Part shown: positions 23,667 through 32,424 of the stretch, one piece after another
Layout of the letters: each line of letters opens with the position of its first letter
Numbering within the stretch: the stretch's first letter is position 1
Source: Deltaproteobacteria bacterium
Lineage (GTDB): Bacteria; Myxococcota; B64-G9
Length of the DNA stretch: 32,946 nt
Direction of reading: 5' to 3'
Assembly: GCA_030591445.1 (NCBI GenBank)
Contig: JAUVBB010000013.1
Span: 1-32,946, forward strand
Translations under genes and position numbers: made by a program
Notes under the pieces: model-generated
Seen by the model: only the letters and a program-made list of their open reading frames with translations
The model's database searches: none
Told to the model about the DNA's origin: nothing

Positions 23667-26600
23667 ATGGCAAGTCAAGGACAACGAGTTGGCATCGACG
23701 TCGGTGCGATTTTTCTCAAGGTCGTCAAAATCGATTCCGCGGGCAAAGCAATCCAGGTTTTCTATCAGCCACACAAGGGCAATCCGGCCAAATTATTGGA
23801 GAAGGCCCTGGCCGAACTGTCTGTGAGCGCTGACGACGCCTTTGGTATTACCGGCTCGGCGGCCGGCTTGCTGGCCAGCACCTTGGGCGTGACTCGTTTG
23901 GACATCACCCGTTGCCAAATCGAGGCCATTGGGGAATGGCTACCGCAAGCGCGCAATATCATCGATATCGGCGGTGGCTCGGTCACCCTGGTACAACTGG
24001 ACGAAGAGGGTCGTTTCCAGGGTTATTCCACCAATTCCATGTGTGCTGCCGGCACCGGATCGTTCTTGGACGAGCAAGCCGGCCGCATGGGGGTTTCCTA
24101 CCAGGATGCCATGAGCTTCGGTTTTGTCGCCGAACCGCCCTCTATCGCCTCCCGTTGCGCGGTCTTCGCCAAAAGTGATCTCATCCACCGCCAACAAGAA
24201 GGTTACTCAAAGGCCGAGATGTGGTCCGGGCTTTGTCGCGGCATGACCAAAACTTTGTTGGGCACCTTGCTCAACGGCAAGCCGCTCGACGCGGTCACCG
24301 CGGTGATCGGCGGCGTGGCTCAAAATAGCGAAGTTTTGCGCTGGCTACGCGATGCCTACCCTGAGTGGATCCAGGTTCCCAGCGATCCGCATTTGGCGGC
24401 GGCGGTCGGTGCCGCTCGCTTGGCCGAGCATCCGGATCAACCGGTGCCGCGCCCGATCCCGGCAAACCATGTTCAGCTCGAAGACAGCGGGCACAACCCC
24501 TGGCCGCTGAGTTTGACCAAGTCGAGTTACCCGTCTTTTGCGGCCGACGAGGCCTACCTCGATGCCGAGGGCAACGAAGTTCGCATTCTGGCCTGGCCCG
24601 GCGGATCCGAACTGCGCGGCTACCTCGGCATCGACATCGGCTCCACCAGTACCAAGCTGGCCCTGGTTGATGAACAAAACCAGGTCGTGCTAGACATTTA
24701 TCGCAAGACCGGTGGCGATCCCATCCACGCCACTAAGTTACTCTTTCGGGCCCTGCACAAGGTAGCCCAAGAAAAATCGGTCCGCTATCAGATTCTGGGC
24801 GTCGGCACCACCGGCTCCGGCCGTAAGATGGTGGGCAAGGTCATCGGCGCCGACGCCATCGTCAATGAAATATCGGCGCATGTGGCCGGCGCGGCTCAGA
24901 CCGATCCCAGCGTCAATACCATCTTCGAGATCGGTGGCCAAGATTCCAAGTACATGCACGTGGTCGACGGTCACATTCGTGACGCCAACATGAACTATGT
25001 CTGCGCGGCCGGCACCGGCTCCTTTGTCGAAGAGCAGGCCAAGAAGCTGGGTTTTCCGGTCGAAAAAATCGGCCCGGCGGTACTGGACATCTTCCCGCCA
25101 CGAACCTCGGATCGCTGCACCGTCTTTATGGAACAAGACGTGGCCAAGCTGGTGCAAACCGGCGTGAGCCCAGAAGAAGCGATGGCCGGGGTGATGGTTT
25201 CGGTAGTGAAGAACTATCTGAACAAAGTCGTGGGCAACCGCTATCGCTCACGCGAAAAGATCTTTTTTCAAGGCGCCACCGCGCGCAACCAAGGTCTGGT
25301 GGCTGCTTTCGAGCGGCTGCTCGACTGCGAGATCGTGGTCTCGCCCTATTGTCACGTCATGGGCGCCTTTGGCGTGGCCTTGCTTACCCGGGCCGCCATG
25401 GCCGAGCAAAAACAAGAAAAGAGCGCCTTTTTGGGGCTCGATCTCGATGCCCGCTCCATTTCCATTCGCAAGGAAACCTGTTCGCTTTGCCAAAACAAAT
25501 GCTCCATTTCATTTGCCGATATCGAAGGCATGGCCGAGTCACCCTCCTGGGGTTACATGTGTGGTCGGGATCCGGAGGAAGAAAGGGTGCGGGTCAACCC
25601 CCATGACAAACCGCTGCGAATCCGCCAGAAACTCTGGCGAGAGGCCGGCGCCGGGGTGGAAGTGGCACCCGACGCCCCGGTAATCGGCATCCCCCAAGCA
25701 CTGACCGTTTACAGCTACTTGCCGCTATGGCGAAGGTTTTTCAACCGGCTGGGCTATAAAGTGCAGTTGTCGGGTTTGACCACTGATCGAATTCGTTCGC
25801 TGGCCTCCCGCATCTGCGGCGCTGAATTCTGTTTCCCGGCCAAGATTGCCATGGGCCATGCCGCCAAGCTAGCCACCGAAGAAGGCGTCGATTATATTTT
25901 TATGCCCTTCATGATCGCCGAAGCCAAAAACGAACAAACCACGGCCTCGAAGTTCTGCCCCTATGTCCAGTCTTCTCCCTCCGTAACCCGAACCGCGCTG
26001 GCCATCAATGGCATGGAAAGCTCGCAGTTGCTTTCGCCGGTTTTGGACATGCGTTTAGATGAGTCCCGGCTCGTCGAATTGCTGAGCAAAGGCTTGGCCA
26101 CCCAGCTCAATCTCTCCCGCAAGCAAATCCTCACCGCTTGGCGCGAGGCCATTTCTGCCCAGCACGGTTTCGAACAACGTTGCCGGGAAGAAGGTCAACG
26201 CATCCTCCAACAAGCAGCGAGTACCGGCGAGAAGCTGATCGTTTTGGCCGGCCGGCCTTATAACACCTACGATACCGGCATCAACCTGGGCCTGCCCCAG
26301 AAGCTGGCCGAACAGGGCCGCACCGTGTTGCCCATGGAACTCTTGGCCGCCGATCTCGACCTCTTGGGTCCCGAATACCAGAATGTTTTCTGGAGCTATG
26401 GGCAACGAATCCTGGCTTCGGTCAAGAAAGTATCCCAAGAGCGCAATCTGGATGTGGTGTACTTTTCCAATTTCAATTGCGGCCCGGACAGCTTCTTGCT
26501 TTCCTATGCCGAGCAAATCTTGGGCAATCGTCCCTTCTTGGCCCTGGAGCTAGACGAACACGGTGCCGATGCCGGTTATATGACCCGGATCGAGGCCTTC

Positions 26601-27896
26601 TTCGACGTGTTACGTAGACCGCAGCCGCTTACCCAGGTGACCCAAAACTTTCGCAGTGAACCGGAAAACATCAAAGATCGCACCATCTGGCTGCCGCCCA
26701 TGCATCCGGCCGCCACCGAGTTGGCGGCGGCGGCCTTTCAACGGCACGGCTTTGACGCCCGCGCGCTGCCGGCCGAGGACCAAGAGGCTTTCGAGCTGGG
26801 ACGATCTCTGACCCGTGGCTCCGAGTGCCTGCCTACGGCTTTGACCATTGGCGGTTTCCTAAAGACCTTTCGCGCCAAACCCCGTAGTGGCAAGCACGCT
26901 TTCTTCATGCCCACCGCGGAAGGCCCCTGCCGTTTTGGCCAATATTGCACGCTGCACCGGCAAATCCTCGACCGGGAAGGGCTGGCCGATGTAGCCATCC
27001 TCTCGCCTTCGAGTTTCAACAGTTACCAGGGCCTGAACGAAAATGTACGCCGCGGTCTCTGGCACGCCTTTTTGGCCGCCGACATTCTGTTCAAAGCCAC
27101 CTGCAAAGTACGGCCTTACGAGGTGCATATCGGACAGACTGATCGCTGCTTTGAGGAACAAAAGGGAAAGATCGCGGCGGTGTTGGCCCGGGGCGGCGAT
27201 GTGCCGACCGCGGTAGGCACAGCCGTAGAGGCCTTTGCCGCCATTGAGACCGCTGGCCCGCCCAAACCGCTGGTGGGAATCGTGGGCGAGATTTACGTCC
27301 GCTGTAATCCCTTCGCCAACGAGGACGTGGTGGGCGCGGTGGAGCGCTTCGGCGGCGAAGCCTGGCTGGCACCCCTGTCCGAGTGGATTCTTTACACTGC
27401 AGCCATCCAGGACATCTCTTTCGGCGATCGCAGTCGGAACATATTCAAGAAGTGGATATCCAAAGCGAAAAACATGTACCTCTTCCACCAGGAACACCGG
27501 GTCTACGACGCGGCCGGGCCCTTTATGGCCGATCGGCATGAGCCTTCCATCCATCGCATAATCGAGGAGGGCAGCAAGCACCTGCCCTTGAACTTCGAAG
27601 GCGAAGCCCTCATCACCGTGGGTCGCGCGGTGGAGTTCGCACTCGGCGGCGCCGCCATGGTGGTCAACTGCGCTCCTTTCGGTTGCATGCCGGGTACCTT
27701 GACCACCGCCCTGTTCCATAAGCTGGCCCCGGAACACGGCATCCCCATGGTGAACATGTTCTACGACGGCCACGGCAATCAAAACCAGCGCCTGGAAGTG
27801 TTCTTGAACAATGCCGTGCGCAAGGCACCATCCGGAAACGACCAGCCCGACTCTCGCTTGCCGGCGGATGAAACCCGCCCCCGCCAATCAGTCTAA
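23667..27896 (+). CDS. Fused acyl-CoA dehydratase activase / HgdB-like protein (1409 aa)
   Basis: A giant single-chain protein related to the activators of 2-hydroxyacyl-CoA dehydratases and benzoyl-CoA reductases (BcrAD/BadFG ATPase family). Order: ASKHA domain 1 (about 5-255), ASKHA domain 2 (about 316-580), a CxxCxxxC cluster near 608-615 with a further Cys in YMCGRD, a DUF2229-like region (RICGAEFCFPAKIAMGH) and a C-terminal HgdB/dehydratase D-like domain with SECLP and CRFGQYC motifs. Each ASKHA domain has the two iron-sulfur cysteines (126/164; 445/483). Domain 2 has canonical IDIGSTSTK and EIGGQDSK; domain 1 has DVGAIFLK and DIGGGSVTL and looks degenerate. Expected role: ATP-driven low-potential electron transfer to a dehydratase or reductase. 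Own promoter and palindromic operator upstream. The physiological partner is unknown; it is not a classical BcrA or BcrD subunit. Confidence 0.92.
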   Translation: MASQGQRVGIDVGAIFLKVVKIDSAGKAIQVFYQPHKGNPAKLLEKALAELSVSADDAFGITGSAAGLLASTLGVTRLDITRCQIEAIGEWLPQARNIIDIGGGSVTLVQLDEEGRFQGYSTNSMCAAGTGSFLDEQAGRMGVSYQDAMSFGFVAEPPSIASRCAVFAKSDLIHRQQEGYSKAEMWSGLCRGMTKTLLGTLLNGKPLDAVTAVIGGVAQNSEVLRWLRDAYPEWIQVPSDPHLAAAVGAARLAEHPDQPVPRPIPANHVQLEDSGHNPWPLSLTKSSYPSFAADEAYLDAEGNEVRILAWPGGSELRGYLGIDIGSTSTKLALVDEQNQVVLDIYRKTGGDPIHATKLLFRALHKVAQEKSVRYQILGVGTTGSGRKMVGKVIGADAIVNEISAHVAGAAQTDPSVNTIFEIGGQDSKYMHVVDGHIRDANMNYVCAAGTGSFVEEQAKKLGFPVEKIGPAVLDIFPPRTSDRCTVFMEQDVAKLVQTGVSPEEAMAGVMVSVVKNYLNKVVGNRYRSREKIFFQGATARNQGLVAAFERLLDCEIVVSPYCHVMGAFGVALLTRAAMAEQKQEKSAFLGLDLDARSISIRKETCSLCQNKCSISFADIEGMAESPSWGYMCGRDPEEERVRVNPHDKPLRIRQKLWREAGAGVEVAPDAPVIGIPQALTVYSYLPLWRRFFNRLGYKVQLSGLTTDRIRSLASRICGAEFCFPAKIAMGHAAKLATEEGVDYIFMPFMIAEAKNEQTTASKFCPYVQSSPSVTRTALAINGMESSQLLSPVLDMRLDESRLVELLSKGLATQLNLSRKQILTAWREAISAQHGFEQRCREEGQRILQQAASTGEKLIVLAGRPYNTYDTGINLGLPQKLAEQGRTVLPMELLAADLDLLGPEYQNVFWSYGQRILASVKKVSQERNLDVVYFSNFNCGPDSFLLSYAEQILGNRPFLALELDEHGADAGYMTRIEAFFDVLRRPQPLTQVTQNFRSEPENIKDRTIWLPPMHPAATELAAAAFQRHGFDARALPAEDQEAFELGRSLTRGSECLPTALTIGGFLKTFRAKPRSGKHAFFMPTAEGPCRFGQYCTLHRQILDREGLADVAILSPSSFNSYQGLNENVRRGLWHAFLAADILFKATCKVRPYEVHIGQTDRCFEEQKGKIAAVLARGGDVPTAVGTAVEAFAAIETAGPPKPLVGIVGEIYVRCNPFANEDVVGAVERFGGEAWLAPLSEWILYTAAIQDISFGDRSRNIFKKWISKAKNMYLFHQEHRVYDAAGPFMADRHEPSIHRIIEEGSKHLPLNFEGEALITVGRAVEFALGGAAMVVNCAPFGCMPGTLTTALFHKLAPEHGIPMVNMFYDGHGNQNQRLEVFLNNAVRKAPSGNDQPDSRLPADETRPRQSV

Positions 27897-27917
27897 GAAT
27901 TTCCGCGGTAGACGCAG

Positions 27918-28334
27918 CTAGCGAATCCCCAGGGCGCGCTTCAGCTCTTTGGTGATTTTGAAATAGTCATCACGAGAGTAGGGCTCGTTCAAGATGCAAA
28001 AATCTCGCTTGCCCAAACCAACACAACCGAAACAATAGGTACAATCGGTACAGGAAGTACATTGCACCAAGTATGCGCTGCCGGAGCAATTGATGGAGTC
28101 GATGCAATAAGAACTATTGTGACATTGCACGCAAGCAACCGAGTGACTAGTGTGGGCACATTGCTCACAGGCCGTCGAGTGGGTGCATCGATAGCAACCC
28201 GAGCAATCTTGGCAAAACATGCAACCAGTACACTGCTTGCAGCCCGCACACTCGAAAGAGCCCGGGTTTTCTCCAGAAACCTCGTAGCTGCGCTTGAGTT
28301 CGGTAAGCTGGCTAAGAAAATCTTTCTTGTCCAT
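27918..28334 (-). CDS. Period-3 cysteine-rich protein
   Basis: A 138-residue protein without a signal peptide. Residues 1-28 look helical and charged; residues 29-113 hold 20 cysteines, and every one sits at a position equal to 2 modulo 3 (29, 32, 35 ... 50, 56, 59, 68, 71, 77, 83, 92, 95 ... 104, 113). The tail, CILNEPYSRDDYFKITKEL, resembles the C-terminus of small Cys/Tyr-rich bacterial proteins sometimes labelled caib/baif family, a label without functional support here. The strict register suggests a repetitive solenoid or extended helix with cysteines on one face, able to bind metal or form disulfide ladders (inference). GCGAGG precedes the ATG. Convergent with the activase (21 nt apart), divergent from the lipoprotein gene. 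Confidence 0.85.
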   Translation of the reverse strand: MDKKDFLSQLTELKRSYEVSGENPGSFECAGCKQCTGCMFCQDCSGCYRCTHSTACEQCAHTSHSVACVQCHNSSYCIDSINCSGSAYLVQCTSCTDCTYCFGCVGLGKRDFCILNEPYSRDDYFKITKELKRALGIR

Positions 28335-28423
28335 CAGGGCCTCGCTTTTCCGGGGTGGATTCCATCATGCCACAGCCGTCATGCTCTTTCCAGTCTTGTC
28401 GCCATCCGGGTGTCCGGCGGTTC

Positions 28424-28452
28424 TTGACATGGACGACCGAGGCGTCTAGCAT
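28424..28452 (+). promoter_or_regulatory. Candidate promoter of the Cys-rich lipoprotein
   Basis: TTGACA (28424-28429), 17-nt spacer, TAGCAT (28447-28452). The -10 overlaps the first ATG (28451), which would place the transcription start at about the second ATG (28460), consistent with a leaderless mRNA if this promoter is used. Confidence 0.4.
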
Positions 28453-28771
28453 GGCGGCCATGTTGCGGAAAAGTAAAACCGTTTTGTTTTTTTTCGGCGT
28501 CTTGATCCTGGTATTGGGCTTGGCCGCCGGTTGCGGTAGCGCTTGCGAAGATTTGGCCAATCAGATCTGTAAATGCCAACCCACCCGGACCAAGGAAGCT
28601 CGCTGTAAATCTTATATCAGCGCCGCGGCTCAGAACTTCGACTTGACCGACGCCGAGGAAGCGCAGTGCCAAGATATACTGGACGAACACAGCTGCACTT
28701 GCGAGGCACTGGCGGCAGGGTCTTTTTCACTCTGCGGACTGGCTGCCGATCCGATGTCGGCGGTCGAATAA
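28451..28771 (+). CDS. Small cysteine-rich lipoprotein
   Basis: A 106-residue protein with a type II signal peptide: basic start (LRKSK), hydrophobic core, lipobox LAAGC. The mature part, about 80 residues, has eight cysteines besides the lipidated one (CEDLANQICKC, RCKSY, QCQDI, SCTC, LCGL), enough for four disulfides, in an acidic helical background. No function is recognised; such small lipoproteins are common in Myxococcota-like genomes. Start at 28451 or 28460; the latter is favoured if the overlapping promoter is real. It ends 8 nt before the stop of the converging alpha/beta hydrolase gene. Confidence 0.8.
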   Translation: MAAMLRKSKTVLFFFGVLILVLGLAAGCGSACEDLANQICKCQPTRTKEARCKSYISAAAQNFDLTDAEEAQCQDILDEHSCTCEALAAGSFSLCGLAADPMSAVE

Positions 28772-28779
28772 GCGACCAG

Positions 28780-29892
28780 CTACGGCCCGTCGCCGATGGC
28801 GGTGGCTCGGGCTTCCAACCAATCCATGATCTCGGGGTAAACCAGCGGGCGCGAGTGTCGGCCCAATAGCATATCGCCATGGCCGAAATCGTGCTCGTCA
28901 CCCCGGTCGATACCAAAGATGCGCAACTGTTTGTCCTCGGCGCGGATGCGCTCGTAGGCCGGGGCCACCGTGTCGGGCGGGGCGATTTGATCCGCGTCGG
29001 CGGCCACAATCAAAGAAGGGGTGCTAATCTGGCTCAGCCTCTCCAGGTAATGCACCGAGCGGTCGCGCGAAGTGAATCCGTCGGTGTGGATCCAGGAGAA
29101 AAACTGGCGCATGAGTCGGCCGCTTACATTGTCGACCGCGTTGACCAGGCAACGGCGCATCACCGCCCCCTCCATGCCATCGGCCAGCACTACAATGCGG
29201 GAAAGAGAGCGTGGCCCGAAACCCATGAGGGGGGCAAAAAACCGGGCGAAGGCGCGAAAGAAAAGAACCCGGCCGGCAAACATGGGCCGGACCAGGTGAT
29301 GGGTCCACTTGACCTGTCGGGCCGCCGACAACAAGACCGGAGAAGAAATGGTCACCAAGCCGCGAATGCTTATTTTTTGTTTGGGCACGGCGGCTTGCTG
29401 ACTAAGCCAGGCATAGCCCAGCAAGCCTCCCATACTGTTGCCCACCCAGAAAAGTTCCTCGGCCTGGGTGACCATGCGGATGGTGGCCAGGGCTGCCGGA
29501 ATGTCCCGATGAAGATGGTCTTCGAAATCAAATTGCGACCGGAAACGACTAAAAAGAGCCGGCTGGGAACTCAAACCACTGCCCCGCAGCTCTAAAACCC
29601 AGACATCGAAACCGCGATGACGCAGATCGCGAGCCAGGGAGCGACTTTCGCCCATATCATAGTTGTGTCGGTTGATGGCCAAACCCGGCACCAACAGTAC
29701 CGGCTCGGCATATCTTGGCTCCCGCGGCAGATAGCGGTGTAGGGCCAGACGCCACTGATCGTCGGTCCAAGCAAAATGAACTTGATCACCAAACTGGGGG
29801 TCGGCAAATACCCGGCTCCAGAGAGCCACGTGCAGGCGAATCAAAGCCCCGATTGCCAATAACCAGCCCAAGACAGCCAGCACATCACTCAT
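28780..29892 (-). CDS. Alpha/beta-hydrolase fold protein
   Basis: A 370-residue hydrolase with an N-terminal hydrophobic segment (about 4-22), probably a membrane anchor. The nucleophile elbow is GNSMGG with Ser153; a likely catalytic Asp is in AADADQIAPP and a likely His in HDFGHGDML near the C-terminus. LLVPGLAINRHNYD and ELRGSGLS blocks are typical of lipase/esterase-like proteins with an oxyanion region. The substrate is unknown; a lipid or acyl ester is plausible. The start ATG overlaps the mpl stop codon by four nt (ATGA), making it the last gene of the murein-recycling operon, though its link to that pathway is not evident. Confidence 0.88.
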   Translation of the reverse strand: MSDVLAVLGWLLAIGALIRLHVALWSRVFADPQFGDQVHFAWTDDQWRLALHRYLPREPRYAEPVLLVPGLAINRHNYDMGESRSLARDLRHRGFDVWVLELRGSGLSSQPALFSRFRSQFDFEDHLHRDIPAALATIRMVTQAEELFWVGNSMGGLLGYAWLSQQAAVPKQKISIRGLVTISSPVLLSAARQVKWTHHLVRPMFAGRVLFFRAFARFFAPLMGFGPRSLSRIVVLADGMEGAVMRRCLVNAVDNVSGRLMRQFFSWIHTDGFTSRDRSVHYLERLSQISTPSLIVAADADQIAPPDTVAPAYERIRAEDKQLRIFGIDRGDEHDFGHGDMLLGRHSRPLVYPEIMDWLEARATAIGDGP

Positions 29893-31298
29893 GGTTTTCC
29901 TTCCTCACGAAGCGCGAGTGCCGTAAGCAGCTGTTCGTGAATATGGTCGAAGGCTCCGTTGGACATCACCAGAATCACGGCGCCGGCCGGTACCTTGGCC
30001 ACCAAATCGGCCACTACCGCCCCCGCGTCGGCTAAACAATCGGCGGGTTGGCCCCCGGCACGCAAGGAGGCGGCCAGCGCCTCCGAATCGAAACGTTCTG
30101 CCTCCGTAAGCCCAGCGCCGCCGTACGGGGGCACCACCAGTACCCGATCCGCGCCGGCGAAGGAGGACGGATAACGCTCTTGAAAAAACTTTCGGCGACT
30201 GGTGTTGGTTCGCGGCTCAAACACCGCCACCAAGAAGGCGTCGGGATATTTTTGCCGGGCGGCGCGGACTGTCTCGGCCACCGCGGTGGGATGATGAGCA
30301 AAGTCGTCGATGACCGTCACCGATGCTCTTTGCCCGCGCACCTGCATCCGCCGGGCCACGCCGGCAAAGCGGGGCAGTTGGGTGGCCGCCTGGTCTGGCC
30401 TTAGCCCGAGATGCGCGGCCACGGCCAAAGCGGCCAAGGCATTCTGGACATTGTGCCGTCCGGACAGGGGGATAGAAATTGTCCCCTGCGGACTGCCATC
30501 GATCTCGAGGACAAAGCTTGCGCCCTGCGGACCCTCGGTATGTTGGCGGGCGCGGAAACCCGCGCCCGCGCCCAGACCGTAAGCAATCACCCGGCAACGC
30601 GCCTGCGGAATCAAGTCTCTGACCTCGGGGAGATCATCGCAGGCCACCAACAATCCCGTCGGCGGTATTTGGCGCAAAAAAGATCGAAAAGCCGCTCGGT
30701 AGGCATCCATGTCCGCGTAAATGTCAGCATGGTCGAATTCCACCGAACTGAGTACCGCGATTTCCGGCTGGTAGTGGACAAACTTGGGCCGCTTGTCGAA
30801 AAAGGCCGAATCATATTCGTCGCCTTCCACCACGAAAATATCTCCCTTGCCCAAGCGGAAGCTCTTACCGTAGTTGGCCGGAATGCCGCCGATCAGATAG
30901 GAAGGATCCTGGCCGGCTTCTACCAACAAGAAGGACAGCAGGGAACTGGTTGTGGTCTTGCCATGGGTGCCGGCCACCACCACCGATCGGCGCGAAGACA
31001 GAAAAAACTCTGCCAAGGCCTGGGGAAAACTCATCATGCGCAGTCCGGCCGCCCGGGCCGCTACGGCCTCGACATTGTCCTTGGAACAGGCATTGCCCAC
31101 CACCACCAGATCAGGAGCCCAGTCGAGATGTTCGGCGGCAAAGCCCACCATGGTCGGTATGTCCCAGGCCTGCAGCCGTTCGGACATAGGTGGGTAAAAG
31201 GCTTTGTCCGAGCCCCGCACCTCGTGTCCGGCTTCAGCCAAAAGGCCGGCAAAAGAGCCCATGCCCGAGCCGCATATAGCCACCAGATGAATTTTCAT
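29889..31298 (-). CDS. mpl: UDP-MurNAc:L-Ala-gamma-D-Glu-meso-DAP ligase (Mpl)
   Basis: A 469-residue Mur-ligase family enzyme that attaches recycled tripeptide L-Ala-gamma-D-Glu-meso-DAP to UDP-MurNAc in the cytoplasm. Visible: N-terminal Rossmann start (ICGSGMGSFAGLL), P-loop GTHGKTTT (110-117), the Mpl-characteristic EGDEYDSAFFDKRPKF block, FDHADIY, SGRHNVQNALAA, RRMQVRG and DDFAHHPTA. The EGDEYDSAFFD and RRMQVRG signatures favour Mpl over MurC. The gene lies between the serine hydrolase and the alpha/beta hydrolase with four-nt overlaps on both sides. With the LD-carboxypeptidase at the head of the operon it forms a murein-peptide recycling set. Confidence 0.95.
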   Translation of the reverse strand: MKIHLVAICGSGMGSFAGLLAEAGHEVRGSDKAFYPPMSERLQAWDIPTMVGFAAEHLDWAPDLVVVGNACSKDNVEAVAARAAGLRMMSFPQALAEFFLSSRRSVVVAGTHGKTTTSSLLSFLLVEAGQDPSYLIGGIPANYGKSFRLGKGDIFVVEGDEYDSAFFDKRPKFVHYQPEIAVLSSVEFDHADIYADMDAYRAAFRSFLRQIPPTGLLVACDDLPEVRDLIPQARCRVIAYGLGAGAGFRARQHTEGPQGASFVLEIDGSPQGTISIPLSGRHNVQNALAALAVAAHLGLRPDQAATQLPRFAGVARRMQVRGQRASVTVIDDFAHHPTAVAETVRAARQKYPDAFLVAVFEPRTNTSRRKFFQERYPSSFAGADRVLVVPPYGGAGLTEAERFDSEALAASLRAGGQPADCLADAGAVVADLVAKVPAGAVILVMSNGAFDHIHEQLLTALALREEGKP

Positions 31299-32419
31299 GA
31301 AGCGAAAACCTCCATCACCAAATCGTGTAAGCGCGGCCGAAAACTGCCGATGGCATTGTGATTCCTACTTGGGTGCACCCGGTTGGTGAGCAAACATACC
31401 GAGAGCTGTCGATCCGGATCCAGCCACAGAGAGGTTCCGGTAAATCCGGTGTGCCCGATGGCCCGCCGACCAAAATGGCGCCCGGCGGACGACGACCCCG
31501 GCGAAGGAGTATCGAAACCCAGTGCCCGGGTGGATCCGGCAAGATCGCTGCGCTGACAAAAACCTTGCGCTAGCACTGGGTCGAAAAAATTTCCCTGCCC
31601 GCGCAAGGCCTCCAGCCAAACCTGAGCCAGGCGGCTGCAGGCTTCGGCTGAGCCAAACAATCCGGCCTGTCCACTTACCCCGCCCATGGCAAAAGTGTTG
31701 TCGTCGTGAACCTCTGCGCACAGAACCCGCTCCCGCCACGGGCAAAGTTCCGTGGCCGCAAAACAATGGCCGGCGCGGGCGGCGCTCGCACGCCCCGGAT
31801 CTTTCAGATCGATGAAGAACAGATCGCGTAAACCTAGGGGCTCAGCCAGGACTTGCTCAAATAACTGGTCAGCAGGCAATCCGCTTTGTCGCTCGACCAA
31901 CCAGTCGAGCAAGACAAAACCAAGATCGCTGTAACAAGCGCGCGTACCGGGCTTGGCCAGTAGCGGCTCGGCCGCCACCCAAGCGCGGATGGCATCACGT
32001 CCCTGGGGGCGCGAGAGTTTGCGGCCGCCACCGGCCATAAGTTCCTGGTAATAGGGCCGCCAATCCGGCAGACCGCTGCTGTGCGCAAGCAGATGATGGA
32101 TCTGTACCTGCGATCGCAGATCAGCCGAGAATTCGGGGATGAATTCGGCCACTGGGTCGCTCAAAGCCAACTTTCCTTCCTGCACCAGACAAAGCAGCAT
32201 GGAGGTGGTCGCCAAGATTTTGGTTAAGGAAGCCAAGTCGTAGATTGTCGCCAGGGTCACTGCCGGCCCTGGCGGCTGAGACGAACAAAAACCGTGGGCC
32301 GATTGATGTCGGCACTGACCGCCCACGTTCACCTGCAAGACGCCACCGGGAAACACGCCCTGGGCAAACCCCTCTTCCATCAAGGCCAACAAAGCGGGAT
32401 GATTGCCTGATACCGCCAT
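31295..32419 (-). CDS. Serine hydrolase, beta-lactamase/penicillin-binding-protein fold
   Basis: A 374-residue class C beta-lactamase-related enzyme. The catalytic SxxK is SLTK (Ser64, Lys67), the second motif is YSD in ACYSDLGF (YxN in classical members), and the third is HTG in HTGFTGT. No signal peptide is apparent, so it is probably cytoplasmic. Family members include DD-peptidases, esterases and muropeptide-processing enzymes. Between ldcA and mpl, a role in trimming murein peptides is the best guess, but esterase activity cannot be excluded. The ATG at 32419 lies 5 nt after the ldcA stop codon; a longer in-frame open stretch to 32905 is antisense-frame noise over ldcA. Confidence 0.88.
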   Translation of the reverse strand: MAVSGNHPALLALMEEGFAQGVFPGGVLQVNVGGQCRHQSAHGFCSSQPPGPAVTLATIYDLASLTKILATTSMLLCLVQEGKLALSDPVAEFIPEFSADLRSQVQIHHLLAHSSGLPDWRPYYQELMAGGGRKLSRPQGRDAIRAWVAAEPLLAKPGTRACYSDLGFVLLDWLVERQSGLPADQLFEQVLAEPLGLRDLFFIDLKDPGRASAARAGHCFAATELCPWRERVLCAEVHDDNTFAMGGVSGQAGLFGSAEACSRLAQVWLEALRGQGNFFDPVLAQGFCQRSDLAGSTRALGFDTPSPGSSSAGRHFGRRAIGHTGFTGTSLWLDPDRQLSVCLLTNRVHPSRNHNAIGSFRPRLHDLVMEVFAS

Positions 32420-32424
32420 GGCGT

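Noticed and set aside
26859-27887. Minus-strand open frame of over 340 codons
   Set aside because: Antisense to the well-supported activase C-terminus; no motifs and no ribosome-binding site.
23667-27896. Reading the activase as BcrA/BcrD subunits of class I benzoyl-CoA reductase
   Set aside because: Those are separate, smaller proteins beside bcrB/bcrC. This is a single 1409-aa chain with additional DUF2229-like and HgdB-like regions.
27918-28334. CaiB/BaiF CoA-transferase label for the Cys-rich protein
   Set aside because: It is 138 aa with no CoA-transferase motif; the name used for similar proteins appears to be an annotation carry-over.
30411-31361. Plus-strand open frame of about 316 codons
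   Set aside because: Antisense to mpl, which has complete Mur-ligase motifs.
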